Of a stretch of 64,000 nt of DNA, positions 16,768 to 26,100 are shown piece by piece. The position numbers and the translations under genes are program-made. The notes under the pieces were generated by a model. The model did not search any database, was not told where the DNA came from, and saw only the letters and a list, made by a program, of their open reading frames with translations. This stretch comes from an uncultured Lysobacteraceae bacterium (lineage in GTDB: Bacteria > Pseudomonadota > Gammaproteobacteria > Xanthomonadales > Xanthomonadaceae): assembly GCA_946480825.1 (NCBI GenBank), contig CAMLLG010000003.1:45169-109168 (forward strand). The letters are read 5' to 3'. Position 1 is the first letter of the stretch; each line of letters begins with the position of its first letter.

Positions 16768-18048
16768 TCAGCGCTCGAGAATCGCGACCACGCCCATGCC
16801 GCCGGCGGTGCAGATCGAGATCAGGCAGCGGCCGCCGCCGCGTTCCTTGAGTTGCTTGGCGGCGGTGGCGACCACGCGCGCACCGGTGGCGGCGAAGGGA
16901 TGCCCCGCGGCCAACGAGGAACCGAGCGGATTGATCTTCGCCGGGTCGATCGCGCCCAGCGGCGCGTCCAGACCGAGGCGGGTCTTGCAGTAGTCGGCGC
17001 TTTCCCACGCGCGCAGCGTGCACAGCACCTGCGCGGCGAAAGCCTCGTGGATTTCGTAGATGTCGAAATCCTGCAGCGAGAGATGGTTGCGGGCGAGCAT
17101 CTCGGCGACCGCGACCGTCGGCGCCATCAGCAGGCCTTCGCCATGGACGAAATCGACCGCGGACACGTGCGCATCGCGGAGGTGGCACAGCACTTCGTGA
17201 CCGTTCTTCGCGGCCCATTCGTCGGACGCGACGAGACAGGCGGCGGCGCCGTCGGTCAGCGGCGTCGAATTGCCGGCGGTGAGCGTGCCGCGGCCGGAGC
17301 TGCGGTCGAACGCGGGCTTCAGCGTCGCCAGTTTTTCCAGCGTGGTGTCGGCGCGCAGGATGTTGTCGCGCGAGACGCCGCGGAAATTCACCACGAGGTC
17401 GTCGAAGAAACCGCGCTCGTAGGCGGCCGCGAGTTTGTGGTGCGACGACAGCGCCCAGGCGTCCTGCGCCTCGCGCTCGATCTTCCATTCCTTGGCCATG
17501 TCCTCGCAGTGTTCGCCCATCGACTTGCCGGTGCGCGGCTCGCCGACGCCGGGGAATTCCGGCTTCAGTTCGCGCAGGGAGAACCCTTTGACGAAGCGGC
17601 CGAGACGCTGCATCGGCGTCTTCGCCGCGGCCACCGACAGCAGCCGGCGGCGGAAGGCCTGGCTGTGCACGATCGGCACATCGGAGGTGGTGTCGGAACC
17701 GCCGCCGATGCCGGCCTCGATCTGGCCGGTGGCGATCTTGTTGGCGACGGTGATGATGGTGTCGAGCGACGTGCCGCAGGCGCGCTGCAGGGTGATGCCC
17801 GGCGTCAGCGGCGACAGGCCGGAGGACAGCGTGGCTTCGCGACCGATGTTCCAATCGCTGCTGTGCTTGAGCACCGCGCCCATCGCGACTTCGCCCAGTT
17901 GCCGGCCCTGCAGGCCGAATTTCTCGACCACCGCGCCGAGCGTGCGGACCGACATTCCGAGGTTGCCGACATCGGCATAGGCCGTGTTCTGGCGGCAGAA
18001 GGGAATGCGGGCGCCGCCCAGGACGGCGACGGGACGACCATGCAGCAT
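16768..18048 (-). CDS. fadI: Acetyl-CoA C-acyltransferase (FadI-type thiolase)
   Basis: 426 residues from the ATG at 18048. Thiolase catalysing the last step of fatty-acid beta-oxidation, cleavage of 3-ketoacyl-CoA by CoA. The nucleophilic Cys lies in LQRACGTSLD (Cys 91), followed by GIGGGSDTTSDVP, GNSTPLTDGAA, the His of YEIHEAFAAQ, GHPFAATGAR and the second catalytic Cys in CTAGGMG. The long insert after residue 120 (SVAAAKTPMQRLGRFVKGFSLRELKPEFP) fits the FadI subgroup rather than FadA. No fadJ gene lies next to it in this window. An in-frame ATG 54 bases upstream is less likely. Confidence 0.9.
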   Translation of the reverse strand: MLHGRPVAVLGGARIPFCRQNTAYADVGNLGMSVRTLGAVVEKFGLQGRQLGEVAMGAVLKHSSDWNIGREATLSSGLSPLTPGITLQRACGTSLDTIITVANKIATGQIEAGIGGGSDTTSDVPIVHSQAFRRRLLSVAAAKTPMQRLGRFVKGFSLRELKPEFPGVGEPRTGKSMGEHCEDMAKEWKIEREAQDAWALSSHHKLAAAYERGFFDDLVVNFRGVSRDNILRADTTLEKLATLKPAFDRSSGRGTLTAGNSTPLTDGAAACLVASDEWAAKNGHEVLCHLRDAHVSAVDFVHGEGLLMAPTVAVAEMLARNHLSLQDFDIYEIHEAFAAQVLCTLRAWESADYCKTRLGLDAPLGAIDPAKINPLGSSLAAGHPFAATGARVVATAAKQLKERGGGRCLISICTAGGMGVVAILER

Positions 18049-18246
18049 CGGACACCTCTCGAAGAATGATCGCGCCGTCGGAACCGTGGCGCGCGGAGCC
18101 ATGGATTGGCGCTGTGGATTGGACCCGCAAACGCTGGAGCAACGCCTCTAAAGAACGCCTCCGAGGGCTGTCCAGACGACGCGCGGGCATCGATCCGCGG
18201 ATAATGCCCGAGTGTAACGCCGCGCCCCTCCCCGGCCAACGAGACC

Positions 18247-19173
18247 ATGACCACAGAACCGACCGCCGCCGCCGGCACCGCTCCCGACAAGTCGCCGAAA
18301 AGGATGGTGCGCGGTGCGCTCGCAATGGAATTGACGCCGGGATCGCAGCCGGGCCGCGCCGCATTGCGGCAGATCGAAGCCGGCGCGCTGGCCGGACGCG
18401 TGGGCCGCGATCTCGCGACGCTGGCTCCGGAGGTCGCCGATCTGGATCTGGTGTTCGCCGGCGCCCACTACGACCCCGCGGAAATGCTGCGGCCGGGCTG
18501 GCCGCTGCATCGACGGCTGGAAGAACTGCATGCGCGCGCGCCGCAGGCCGAAGGCCCGCGCGTCATCGCCTTCGGCGCCGATGCCGACGGCGTGGTCCCG
18601 CAACCGCTGCGCGCGGAACCGGAATTGCACGGCGGGCCGCTGCGGATCGTGCCGTTCCTGCTGGTGGGTGCGGCGGCGCAGGCGACCGCGGTGGCCGAGG
18701 CGTTCGAACGCGCGCTGCTGGAACGCGGCATGGCCGGCGCGGACACCGCCCTCACCGCGCAGGAGACGTTCGAAGCCCGGATCGAACACGCGCGCTACCT
18801 CACCGCCTACGATCTCACCGCGATGATGGCGCTGCAGTACCGGCACGTCGGTCTGGGCGCGCTGTGGCCCGTGCTGGAAACGGCGCTGCTGGCGCCCGAC
18901 GAAGAGGCGTGGCTGGATGCGCCACCGGAGCCGCTGCTGCGCTACGTCGACGGCGCGGTGCGCATCGCAGGATTCGACCGCGCGGGCTGGCAGCGCCACT
19001 ATGCGCCGGACGAGTCCGACCCGGCGCGGATCGATCGCGGCTTCGCGCATTTCGAAGCGCGCCGGCGCCAGCTCACCGCGATCCTCAAGGTCCACGGCCT
19101 CGATGTGCACGACGTGCCATGTCACGCGCCGGTGGATGCGCGCGCGATGCTGCGATCAGCCGAGCTGCGCTGA
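18247..19173 (+). CDS. Hypothetical protein
   Basis: 308 residues with no signal peptide or membrane helix, so probably cytosolic. Visible features are a basic N-terminal stretch (KSPKRMVRGALAMELTPGSQPGRAALRQIEAG), a central alpha/beta-looking part with GPRVIAFGADADG and LRIVPFLLVGAAA, a helical segment TFEARIEHARYLTAYDLTAMMALQYRHVGLGALW, and a C-terminal half with HFEARRRQLTAILKVHGLDVHDVPCHAP. I do not recognise the family. It is transcribed divergently from fadI, with 198 bases between the starts, and converges on the sodC gene across a good terminator. Coding is supported by length and by codon bias matching its neighbours. Confidence 0.75.
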   Translation: MTTEPTAAAGTAPDKSPKRMVRGALAMELTPGSQPGRAALRQIEAGALAGRVGRDLATLAPEVADLDLVFAGAHYDPAEMLRPGWPLHRRLEELHARAPQAEGPRVIAFGADADGVVPQPLRAEPELHGGPLRIVPFLLVGAAAQATAVAEAFERALLERGMAGADTALTAQETFEARIEHARYLTAYDLTAMMALQYRHVGLGALWPVLETALLAPDEEAWLDAPPEPLLRYVDGAVRIAGFDRAGWQRHYAPDESDPARIDRGFAHFEARRRQLTAILKVHGLDVHDVPCHAPVDARAMLRSAELR

Positions 19174-19178
19174 GTCAT

Positions 19179-19205
19179 CGCGCACTCGCTTCGCGCGAGT
19201 GCGCG
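19179..19205 (+). terminator. Terminator hairpin between convergent genes
   Basis: A perfect 11-base-pair stem (CGCGCACTCGC with its complement) around a five-base TTCGC loop, followed by TTT. It lies six bases after the stop at 19173 and before the minus-strand stop at 19232, so it may act for both genes. Confidence 0.65.
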
Positions 19206-19231
19206 TTTCGAGCGCGGATCGCGCATCGCGC

Positions 19232-19792
19232 TTACATCGCGATCTCGATCACTCCGCAGGCCACGCGCGCGCCGGCGTTGCCGGCCGGTTGACTGGCGTA
19301 ATCGTCGGCGTTGGCGTGGACGATGATCGCGCGGCCGAGGATGTCGTTCGACGCGCCGCTGCCGAGGGTGACGCCCTGCAGGCGGATGTCGACGTGGGCC
19401 ACGCCTTCGCCGTTGGCGTGCAGATTGTCCATGTCGCCGAGATGATGCGGCGCGATGCCGGCGCGACCGTGCGCGGCGGCGCCCGGATTGAAATGCCCGC
19501 CGGCGGCGCTGCCGTCGGCGGCGCTGCAATCGCCGCGCTCGTGGACGTGGATGGCGTGGGTGCCGCCCTTGGCCAGACCGCCGAGTTCGCCATGGATGCG
19601 CACACCGCCGTCGATGGCGGCGATCGCCAGCCGGCCGCTGACCAGACTCGCCGATGCCGGCGCCATCTTCGCTTCCGCGCGCTGCACCCGATGCTGCGGC
19701 ACGGGCTCGGGCGCTTTCGGCGGCGGCGCGCTGGCGCAGGCGGCGAGCGAGGTGGCGAGGACGGATACGACGAGGATGCGGGTCGGCGTCAT
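19232..19792 (-). CDS. sodC: Cu/Zn superoxide dismutase, lipoprotein form
   Basis: 186 residues. Periplasmic enzyme that converts superoxide to oxygen and hydrogen peroxide. The N-terminus has a lipobox (SLAAC, Cys 19), so it is probably lipid-anchored. The metal ligands are visible in order: HAIHVHERGDC, GGHFNPGAAAHG, APHHLGDMDNLHAN, and the C-terminal IIVHANADDY. The GNAGARVACGVI end carries the second Cys of the conserved disulfide and the active-site Arg. The linker after the Cys is Pro/Lys-rich. It is a single gene, converging on the hypothetical at 18247. Confidence 0.93.
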   Translation of the reverse strand: MTPTRILVVSVLATSLAACASAPPPKAPEPVPQHRVQRAEAKMAPASASLVSGRLAIAAIDGGVRIHGELGGLAKGGTHAIHVHERGDCSAADGSAAGGHFNPGAAAHGRAGIAPHHLGDMDNLHANGEGVAHVDIRLQGVTLGSGASNDILGRAIIVHANADDYASQPAGNAGARVACGVIEIAM

Positions 19793-19900
19793 GCGGACGG
19801 CTCCAACGATGCGGGGAGCTCGATCATAAACGCAGCCGGCGACCGCGGCGGCGCGCGCACGCGGGACGCACCGGATCGCGGATCGCAGGTTCGTCTCAGT

Positions 19901-21388
19901 TCAGCCGCGACGCGGCTTGCGCCCGGGTCCGAGCTTGCGGGTCAGCGTGTTGCGACCGAGGCCGAGCTTCGCCGCGGCTTCCGAGCGATGGCCGCCGGTA
20001 TGCGCCAGCGCGGCGTCGAACAGCGCCTTGTCGAAGCGCGCGAGCGCCTCCGCATGCAGGTCGGTGCGGCCCGCATCGAGTCGCGCGCGCGTCCACGCCG
20101 CGAGCGCCGCATCCCAATCGTCGGCCTGCGTCTGCGTGGCCATCGGCGCACCTGGACCCGCGCCGAACGCACCTTCGAGGGACGCACCTTCCCGGAGCAC
20201 GCCCTCCAGGAACACGCCCTCAAGATCCACGGGACCGATGCTGTCGCCGGCCGCCAGCGCGGACAGTCGCCAGCAGAGGTTCTCGAGTTCGCGCACGTTG
20301 CCCGGCCAGTCGTGCGCGCGCAGCCGCTGCAGCGCAGCGGGCGTGAAGCGTTTGACCGGGGCATCGAACTTCGCCGCCGCCGCGCGCAGAAAGCGCTCGG
20401 CGAGCCGCGGGATGTCGTCGCGACGCGCGCGCAGCGGCGGCAGTTGCAGCCGCACCACATCGAGCCGATGCAGCAGGTCGGCGCGGAAACGACCCTCGGC
20501 CACCCGCGCGTTGAGATCCTGGTGGGTGGCCGCGATCACGCGCACGTCGACGCGGATCAGTTCGCGGCCACCGACGCGGAAGAATTCGTTCTCGGCCAGT
20601 ACGCGCAACAGCCGCGTCTGCAGGGGCAGCGGCATGTCGCCGATTTCGTCGAGGAATAGTGTCCCGCCGTCGGCCTGTTCGAAGCGGCCCACGTGCCGCC
20701 GGCTCGCGCCGGTGAACGCGCCGGCCTCGTGGCCGAACAGTTCGCTTTCCAGCAGTTCCGCCGGAATCGCCGCGGTGTTCAGGGCGACGAAGGGTTTGCG
20801 CGCGCGCGGCGATTCGCGATGCAGCGCACGCGCGACCAGTTCCTTGCCGGTGCCGGTTTCGCCGGTGATCAGCACGCCCAGCGGCGCCTGCGCAAGACGG
20901 CCGATGGCGCGGAACAGCGCCTGCATCGCCGGGGTGTCGCCGATCAGCGCATCGGTCAACGGAGCCGATGTTTCGGGCACCGCCTCCGCTATCGTGGCGT
21001 CGTCTTCGCGCTGCGCGAGCGCCTGCGCCGCCAGCGCCACCGCGGCGTCGAGATCGAACGGTTTCGACAGGAATTCGTGCGCACCGCCGCGAAACGCACC
21101 GGCGGTGCTGGCGATGTCGGTGTAGGCGCTCATCACGATCACCGGCAGTTGCGGATACCGCGACTTCACCGCGTCCAGCAGCACCAGGCCGTCGTCGCCG
21201 GGCATGCGCACGTCGGTGAACAGCAGATCCGGCGCCGACCGCGACGCCATCGCATCGAGCACCGCGCGCGCCGAATCGAACGCGGTCACCGCGTAACCGG
21301 CTTCGCGCAGCGCGGTGGCGAGCACGAAGCGCACCGCGCGGTCGTCGTCGACCACCCACACGGCGGTATCGGCGTCAGGGTTCGTCAT
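19901..21388 (-). CDS. ntrC: Nitrogen regulation response regulator NtrC
   Basis: 495 residues from the ATG at 21388. The receiver domain (1-120) has the acidic pair DDD at 14-16, phospho-acceptor Asp 59 ([10 protein letters not shown]) and Lys in LSKPFD. The central AAA+ domain shows Walker A GETGTGKE, the sigma-54 contact loop GAFTGA and Walker [14 protein letters not shown]. The C-terminal Fis-type helix-turn-helix reads [24 protein letters not shown]. It activates sigma-54 promoters under nitrogen limitation. Between AAA+ and HTH is an unusual linker of repeated (L/R)-E-G units, apparently a short tandem repeat. It overlaps ntrB by 14 bases, so the two are translated together. Confidence 0.95.
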   Translation of the reverse strand: MTNPDADTAVWVVDDDRAVRFVLATALREAGYAVTAFDSARAVLDAMASRSAPDLLFTDVRMPGDDGLVLLDAVKSRYPQLPVIVMSAYTDIASTAGAFRGGAHEFLSKPFDLDAAVALAAQALAQREDDATIAEAVPETSAPLTDALIGDTPAMQALFRAIGRLAQAPLGVLITGETGTGKELVARALHRESPRARKPFVALNTAAIPAELLESELFGHEAGAFTGASRRHVGRFEQADGGTLFLDEIGDMPLPLQTRLLRVLAENEFFRVGGRELIRVDVRVIAATHQDLNARVAEGRFRADLLHRLDVVRLQLPPLRARRDDIPRLAERFLRAAAAKFDAPVKRFTPAALQRLRAHDWPGNVRELENLCWRLSALAAGDSIGPVDLEGVFLEGVLREGASLEGAFGAGPGAPMATQTQADDWDAALAAWTRARLDAGRTDLHAEALARFDKALFDAALAHTGGHRSEAAAKLGLGRNTLTRKLGPGRKPRRG

Positions 21389-22463
21389 GGCCTTCCTTCG
21401 CGTCGTCGGGATCGTGGTTGGTCTCGTCGTGCACCGGCGGGATCGCCGCGGCATAGGGCAGCAACAGCGTGAACACGGTGTGCCCGGGGCGCGAGCGATA
21501 ACCCAGCGAACCGCGATGTTCGCGCGCGACCTGCTGCGCCAGCGCGAGTCCCAGCCCGGTGCCCTCGGCGCGGCCGCTGACCAGCGGCAGGAACAACTGC
21601 TCCGCCAGCGAGTCCGGCACGCCGCGACCATCGTCGGCGATCTCCAGCCGCAGCACGCGCGCATGCAGGGTGTCGCCGATGCGCACGCCGCGCTCCACCC
21701 GCGTGCGCAGGCTGACGTTGGCGGCGCCCGCCTGGATCGCGTTGCGCACCAGATTCCACACGCACTGCGTCAGGCGATCGGCGTCGCCGGGCAGCTCGGG
21801 CAGCGACGGGTCGTAATCGCGGATCAGTTTCACCGCCCAGCCGGCGTCGCTCTCGGCGAGCCGCAACACGCGTTCCAGCACGCCGTGGATGTTCAACGGC
21901 TCGTGCGCCTTGGCCGGCGCCGGCGACAGCAACCGGTCGATCAGTTCGGTCAGCCGCGCGACTTCCGATTCGATCAGGCCGGTCAATTCGCGCGCATCGT
22001 CGTCGACCATGCGGCGCGACAACAACTGGGCCGCGCCCTTCAACCCCGCGAGCGGATTGCGCAGCTCGTGGGCCAGGCCTTTCAGCGCCGCGGACAACGC
22101 CGACGGCAGCACCGTCGCCGGATCGTCGCCCGGGAATTCATCGACCGGATGCGCCTCCAGCCACCAGCCGCCGTCCTCGCGACGCGACAACAGGGCATCG
22201 GCATACAGCCGGGTGTCGGTGCCGGGAAACCCGAACGGCAAGCGGCGCAGGCGGATCTGATCGCCCGCCGGCGGCTCGGCCAGAACCCGCGCCAGCCGCT
22301 GATCCTCCACTTCGAACGCCGCCAGCGGCATCCCGGGCAACCGCCGCGGCCCGACCCCCAGCCAGCGCGCGAACGCCAGATTCCCGCCCTGCACCCGCCC
22401 GGCGCCATCGCACCAGAGAATGGGCGTTGCGAGGGCGTCGAAGGCGGTGACGTCGGCGGGCAT
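21375..22463 (-). CDS. ntrB: Nitrogen regulation sensor histidine kinase NtrB
   Basis: 362 residues, with no membrane helix, so cytosolic. An N-terminal PAS-like domain (about 8-110, DALATPILWCDGAGRVQGGNLAFARWLG) is followed by the H-box GLAHELRNPLAGLKGAAQLL with phospho-acceptor His 132. The HATPase domain has an N-box NLVRNAIQAG, G1 IADDGRGVP, and G2 GTGLGLALAQQVAREHRGSL. NtrB phosphorylates and dephosphorylates NtrC and is inhibited by unmodified PII; a glnK gene lies at 61746-62084. The gene precedes ntrC with overlap. Many bacteria have glnA directly upstream of ntrBC; here glnA is about 40 kb away in the window. Confidence 0.94.
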   Translation of the reverse strand: MPADVTAFDALATPILWCDGAGRVQGGNLAFARWLGVGPRRLPGMPLAAFEVEDQRLARVLAEPPAGDQIRLRRLPFGFPGTDTRLYADALLSRREDGGWWLEAHPVDEFPGDDPATVLPSALSAALKGLAHELRNPLAGLKGAAQLLSRRMVDDDARELTGLIESEVARLTELIDRLLSPAPAKAHEPLNIHGVLERVLRLAESDAGWAVKLIRDYDPSLPELPGDADRLTQCVWNLVRNAIQAGAANVSLRTRVERGVRIGDTLHARVLRLEIADDGRGVPDSLAEQLFLPLVSGRAEGTGLGLALAQQVAREHRGSLGYRSRPGHTVFTLLLPYAAAIPPVHDETNHDPDDAKEGHDEP

Positions 22464-22739
22464 TGCACCAATTTAGTGCGGAATGTCGTGCGAAGCCACA
22501 CTTGCGGATTCAGGCCAATGGACCCAAGCCGCGCACCGGGGCTGTCGGCTGAGTCCCCGCTCGACATCTCACGGCTCGGGAAGCTGATGGATAAACAGTC
22601 GACAAAAAATTGCGACTGCGGGATTGCCGTTCGTGGAGGTAAGAGGACCTTGATCTTTGAAAGGAAAAATCTTCAATGGACGCAAGCGCCGCACGGAGCG
22701 CACGCCTGATTCACGCCCGCGCAAAAGCGACCTTCAGCT
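22464..22739. other. Intergenic region between ntrB and the candidate immunity gene
   Basis: 276 bases upstream of ntrB and downstream of the candidate immunity gene. It is more A+T-rich than its flanks. I see no gene, clear hairpin terminator or sigma-54 promoter in it. It must carry the ntrBC promoter on the minus strand. Confidence 0.5.
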
Positions 22740-23198
22740 TCACTGCGATCCTTTCGATTTGTGGAATTCGAGGTATTTCGGATCCTCGGATTTGAATCCG
22801 AAATCCTTGGCCAAGGCCCAAGCCTTGGCGAACGATACCCGAGCATCGTCGAATCGGCCTGATTCGTATTGAAGAATCCCTTTCTGAACCCAGAAAACTG
22901 GGATTTGCCTTTCAAACGGATTGTTATCGAGAACCCAACTGACAACTTCAATCCCACCGTCGAATTCGCGAGCCGCAAGAAAAGCGCGCACCATCCTCAT
23001 CAATGTGACATAGGACAGACTGCACAAAATCTTCGGCTCGGGAATCGCTTCCCAAGCGGCACGCGCCGCCCTCAGAGCGGCGGCGCCGTCGCCGCCTTCC
23101 AGCTTCAATCTAGCTTCGGCATAAGGCAATTCCCACCGGGCTTCCTGCTCGGGACTCATGTCGTAGGCTCTGACTGGATTATCAACCACTTGGATCAT
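22740..23198 (-). CDS. Candidate immunity protein for the giant Rhs toxin
   Basis: 152 residues. The ATG at 23198 overlaps the stop of the giant Rhs gene (ATGA), so it is translationally coupled to the toxin's 3' end. The protein has no signal peptide or membrane helix. It looks all-alpha and TPR-like (YAEARLKLEGGDGAAALRAARAAWEAIPEPK, then VFWVQKGILQYESGRFDDARVSFAKAWALAKDFGF) with an acidic bias. GC is lower than in the surrounding chromosome. No family is recognised from sequence. Position directly behind a polymorphic toxin tip is the standard location of the cognate immunity gene, and a cytosolic acidic helical protein suits binding a nuclease. The role is inference from position. Confidence 0.72.
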   Translation of the reverse strand: MIQVVDNPVRAYDMSPEQEARWELPYAEARLKLEGGDGAAALRAARAAWEAIPEPKILCSLSYVTLMRMVRAFLAAREFDGGIEVVSWVLDNNPFERQIPVFWVQKGILQYESGRFDDARVSFAKAWALAKDFGFKSEDPKYLEFHKSKGSQ

Positions 23199-26100
23199 CC
23201 TCCCGGTCGCCGCGGCGGCGCATAAGTCTGTCCGAGTCTAGCACCCTGCGAACTGTTGTACGGTCCGAACTCAAGGTAGTAATTGCGCGAATCCAGCATC
23301 ATGTCTCTGACCTGAGGGGAACGCGCACCGGTGTCACGTCCCACGGAATTCCACCATGTCACTGCATCCCGCGCAGGCTGGGGCTGTCCATTCACCGTCG
23401 GCCAGTAATCACGATGGATATCGTGGGCCATGTGAACCCTGTCGTCGATCGGGTACCAGTTTCCATCGGTGCGCGACCTGACATGCAGTTGACCATCGAT
23501 GGTCCTGATTTCCCCATCCCGGGTCATACGTTCGATGACTTCCCTGCCCGTTCGCGACGTTTTGCTTGGGGTAGCTCCCAGCAACAGATCGCGCATGCTG
23601 GACGCCGAGATCGTGCGACCATCCGCAGCGACCGTTGTGAAAACGCGGTTCCTGCCAGTACCGGTCACCGTCACCGGCACCTCTTCCATTGCGCGGCCAA
23701 TACGAGAAGCAAGACTAGCTTCAGCTCTCGAAAGCCCTGCAGCAGCGCGTTCGGCGGGCACACCTCGACTCATTGCGTTAACCGCCCGGAGCATGCGGGT
23801 CAACCCAGATACGCCCTTGATAGCCGCGCCCACGCCGGTCGCCACACCCAGCACCAAAGAGACGACCCCCCAGACCAACTCTCCAGTCTGCACGCCTGCT
23901 TCCCAGTCGTAGCGGAGCTGGGGAGTACGCGGATCAGCTGCTCTTCTCAAGGCCTGCTCGTAGCGTTCCGCCCTGCTTGAAATCATTTCCCCCAATCTTT
24001 CAAGCGGAGCATCGCGCAGGAACTCACGGATCTGTTCGCCAGCTTGTTGATACTTCTCGATGATGCGATCGGCATTATTGCTCAATCCAAGCAGACGGCC
24101 GGCTACCGTGAACTTGCCTGCATAAACGACGAATGCATCGGACGCGACTTCCAGCAGCGCTTTGGCATCCGCGCCGATGCCACTCAACACACCGTATACC
24201 GTGCCCAGATTGAATACGGCACTCTGCAACAAAGGATTGTTGGACCGGATATTGCCGATTTCATCGACAAAACCGCCAATGCTCCAATCATCGGGCTCGC
24301 CGCTTCCAGCCGCACTGGTCCGCATCATCGAAAAACCACCCGAGCTCGGATCGTACACGGCGTTTGTCGCCACAAGGCCATCACCACGGGACGACATCTG
24401 CTGCATCGATGCCGTCCTGCCCTGATTACTCCCGACCGCCGCATTCCCGAGCGTGCGAATCAGCGTTCGCGCTGCCTCTGTGGCCCATGCGGCAGGATTC
24501 TCGCCGTCTCGCAGGAACTCCGTCCTGTAGCGATCCAATTCCCGGTACGTGAGATACAAGGACTTCTCGTTGTCGGAGGAGAACGTGACACCACGGTCCG
24601 CGAGACGCGCGATCTCGACCACTTTCTCCCGCTCGCTCATTCGGCCATATTGGGGACCGAAGAATTTCCCACCCAACGCGCTTTCGACAATCGCATTGCC
24701 CAAGGCGTTGCCGAAGGCATCGGCGAACACGTTGCCGTAATCGATTCCACCCTCCAGTCCGAACGCACGACGGGTGTGCATCGATACGACTCCGCCGACC
24801 GCGGACTTGGCGAAATTGCCAATGAAGTTATCCGTCTCAAGGCGAAGTCCCTTGGTGATTCCGGCGCTGACCACCGAAGAGACGACGCTGGCGGCGATCG
24901 ACTTCCAGCTGAAGCTCGTCTCCACACCCGCGATTTTATTGCCCACATAAGAAGCGAGACTTCCACCAACAGCGGACATCGCGACAGTGCCCCAATTGCC
25001 GGCCCTGACGGCTTCCGAAACCGGGCCGAGCATTTGTCCCACGCCAGCGGTCAAGCCGGCGGTGATACCTGCGGCAAATGCGTTCCTCCAACTGAAAGTC
25101 GTCACCCCCATCGCGCTGCCCACGGCCTGGCTCGCGACGCTACCGGCGAAGCCACCAACAGCCGCAGCAGCCATACCCGCTGCGCCGCCGGCGCCACTGA
25201 GAGCACCGACGCCAGCAGCCCAGATATTGGCCGTTGCCCCGGTCGCGAGACCCGCGGTGTAAACCGTGACGACGACCGCGACGACCACCATGATGATGGT
25301 AGCCAGAACGTTGCAGCTCTTCTTCGGGGGCGGCGTGATGTAGGGCAGGCCCGGGCTGGTGGGGCCGATGGCCTCGCTCGGGTCGTAGGGTTTGAAGGTG
25401 CCGGCGTCGTTGTTGCTGACGGTGACCTTCGGCGTGCTGAGCTGGGTGCCGGCGATCAGGGCGCCGTCCGGGTCGGACAGGCCGTTGGCGTCGGCGAGCA
25501 CGTACCACAGGCTGGCGTTGCCGTAGACGCGCTGGGCGAGGCTCTGCAGGGTTTCGCCCTGCAGCACCGTCACCGTGCCGCCGCCGGCGGCGTAGTTGCC
25601 GCTGCCGTTGAGGCCCTGGATCTGCGGGCTGTTGTAGGTGTAGCCGCTGTTGTAGCGGATCTGCCCGCCTTCCTTCAGTTCGGCCTGCTGCTGGCCCGCG
25701 GCGTGCACGAACTGGTAGTTCGACTTCGCGCCGAAGGCATCGGCGACCTGGGTGAACACGCCGTTCTCGATCGTGCCCTCGCGCCGCGTCTGCACGCGGC
25801 CGTCGCCGTTGTAGGTATAGGCGCGGGCACGGTCGTGCAGGGTGCCGTAGTTGTTCGGCAGCGGGGTGTTCTCGACCTGGCGGACGAGCTTGCCCCACGC
25901 GTCGTAGGTCAGCGTGTTGGTGGTGGCGCGATAGTTGTTGTTGGTGCTGGAACCGAAGACCTGCTTCTCGACGTAGCCGCCCCAGCCCTGATAGGTGCTG
26001 GTGTAGGTGTGGGTCGCCCAGCTGATCTCCTTCGCGGTGTAGCGATAGGTCGACACCCGACCCAGCGCATCGTAGCCGCTGTTGCCGAGCGCGTCGGTGT

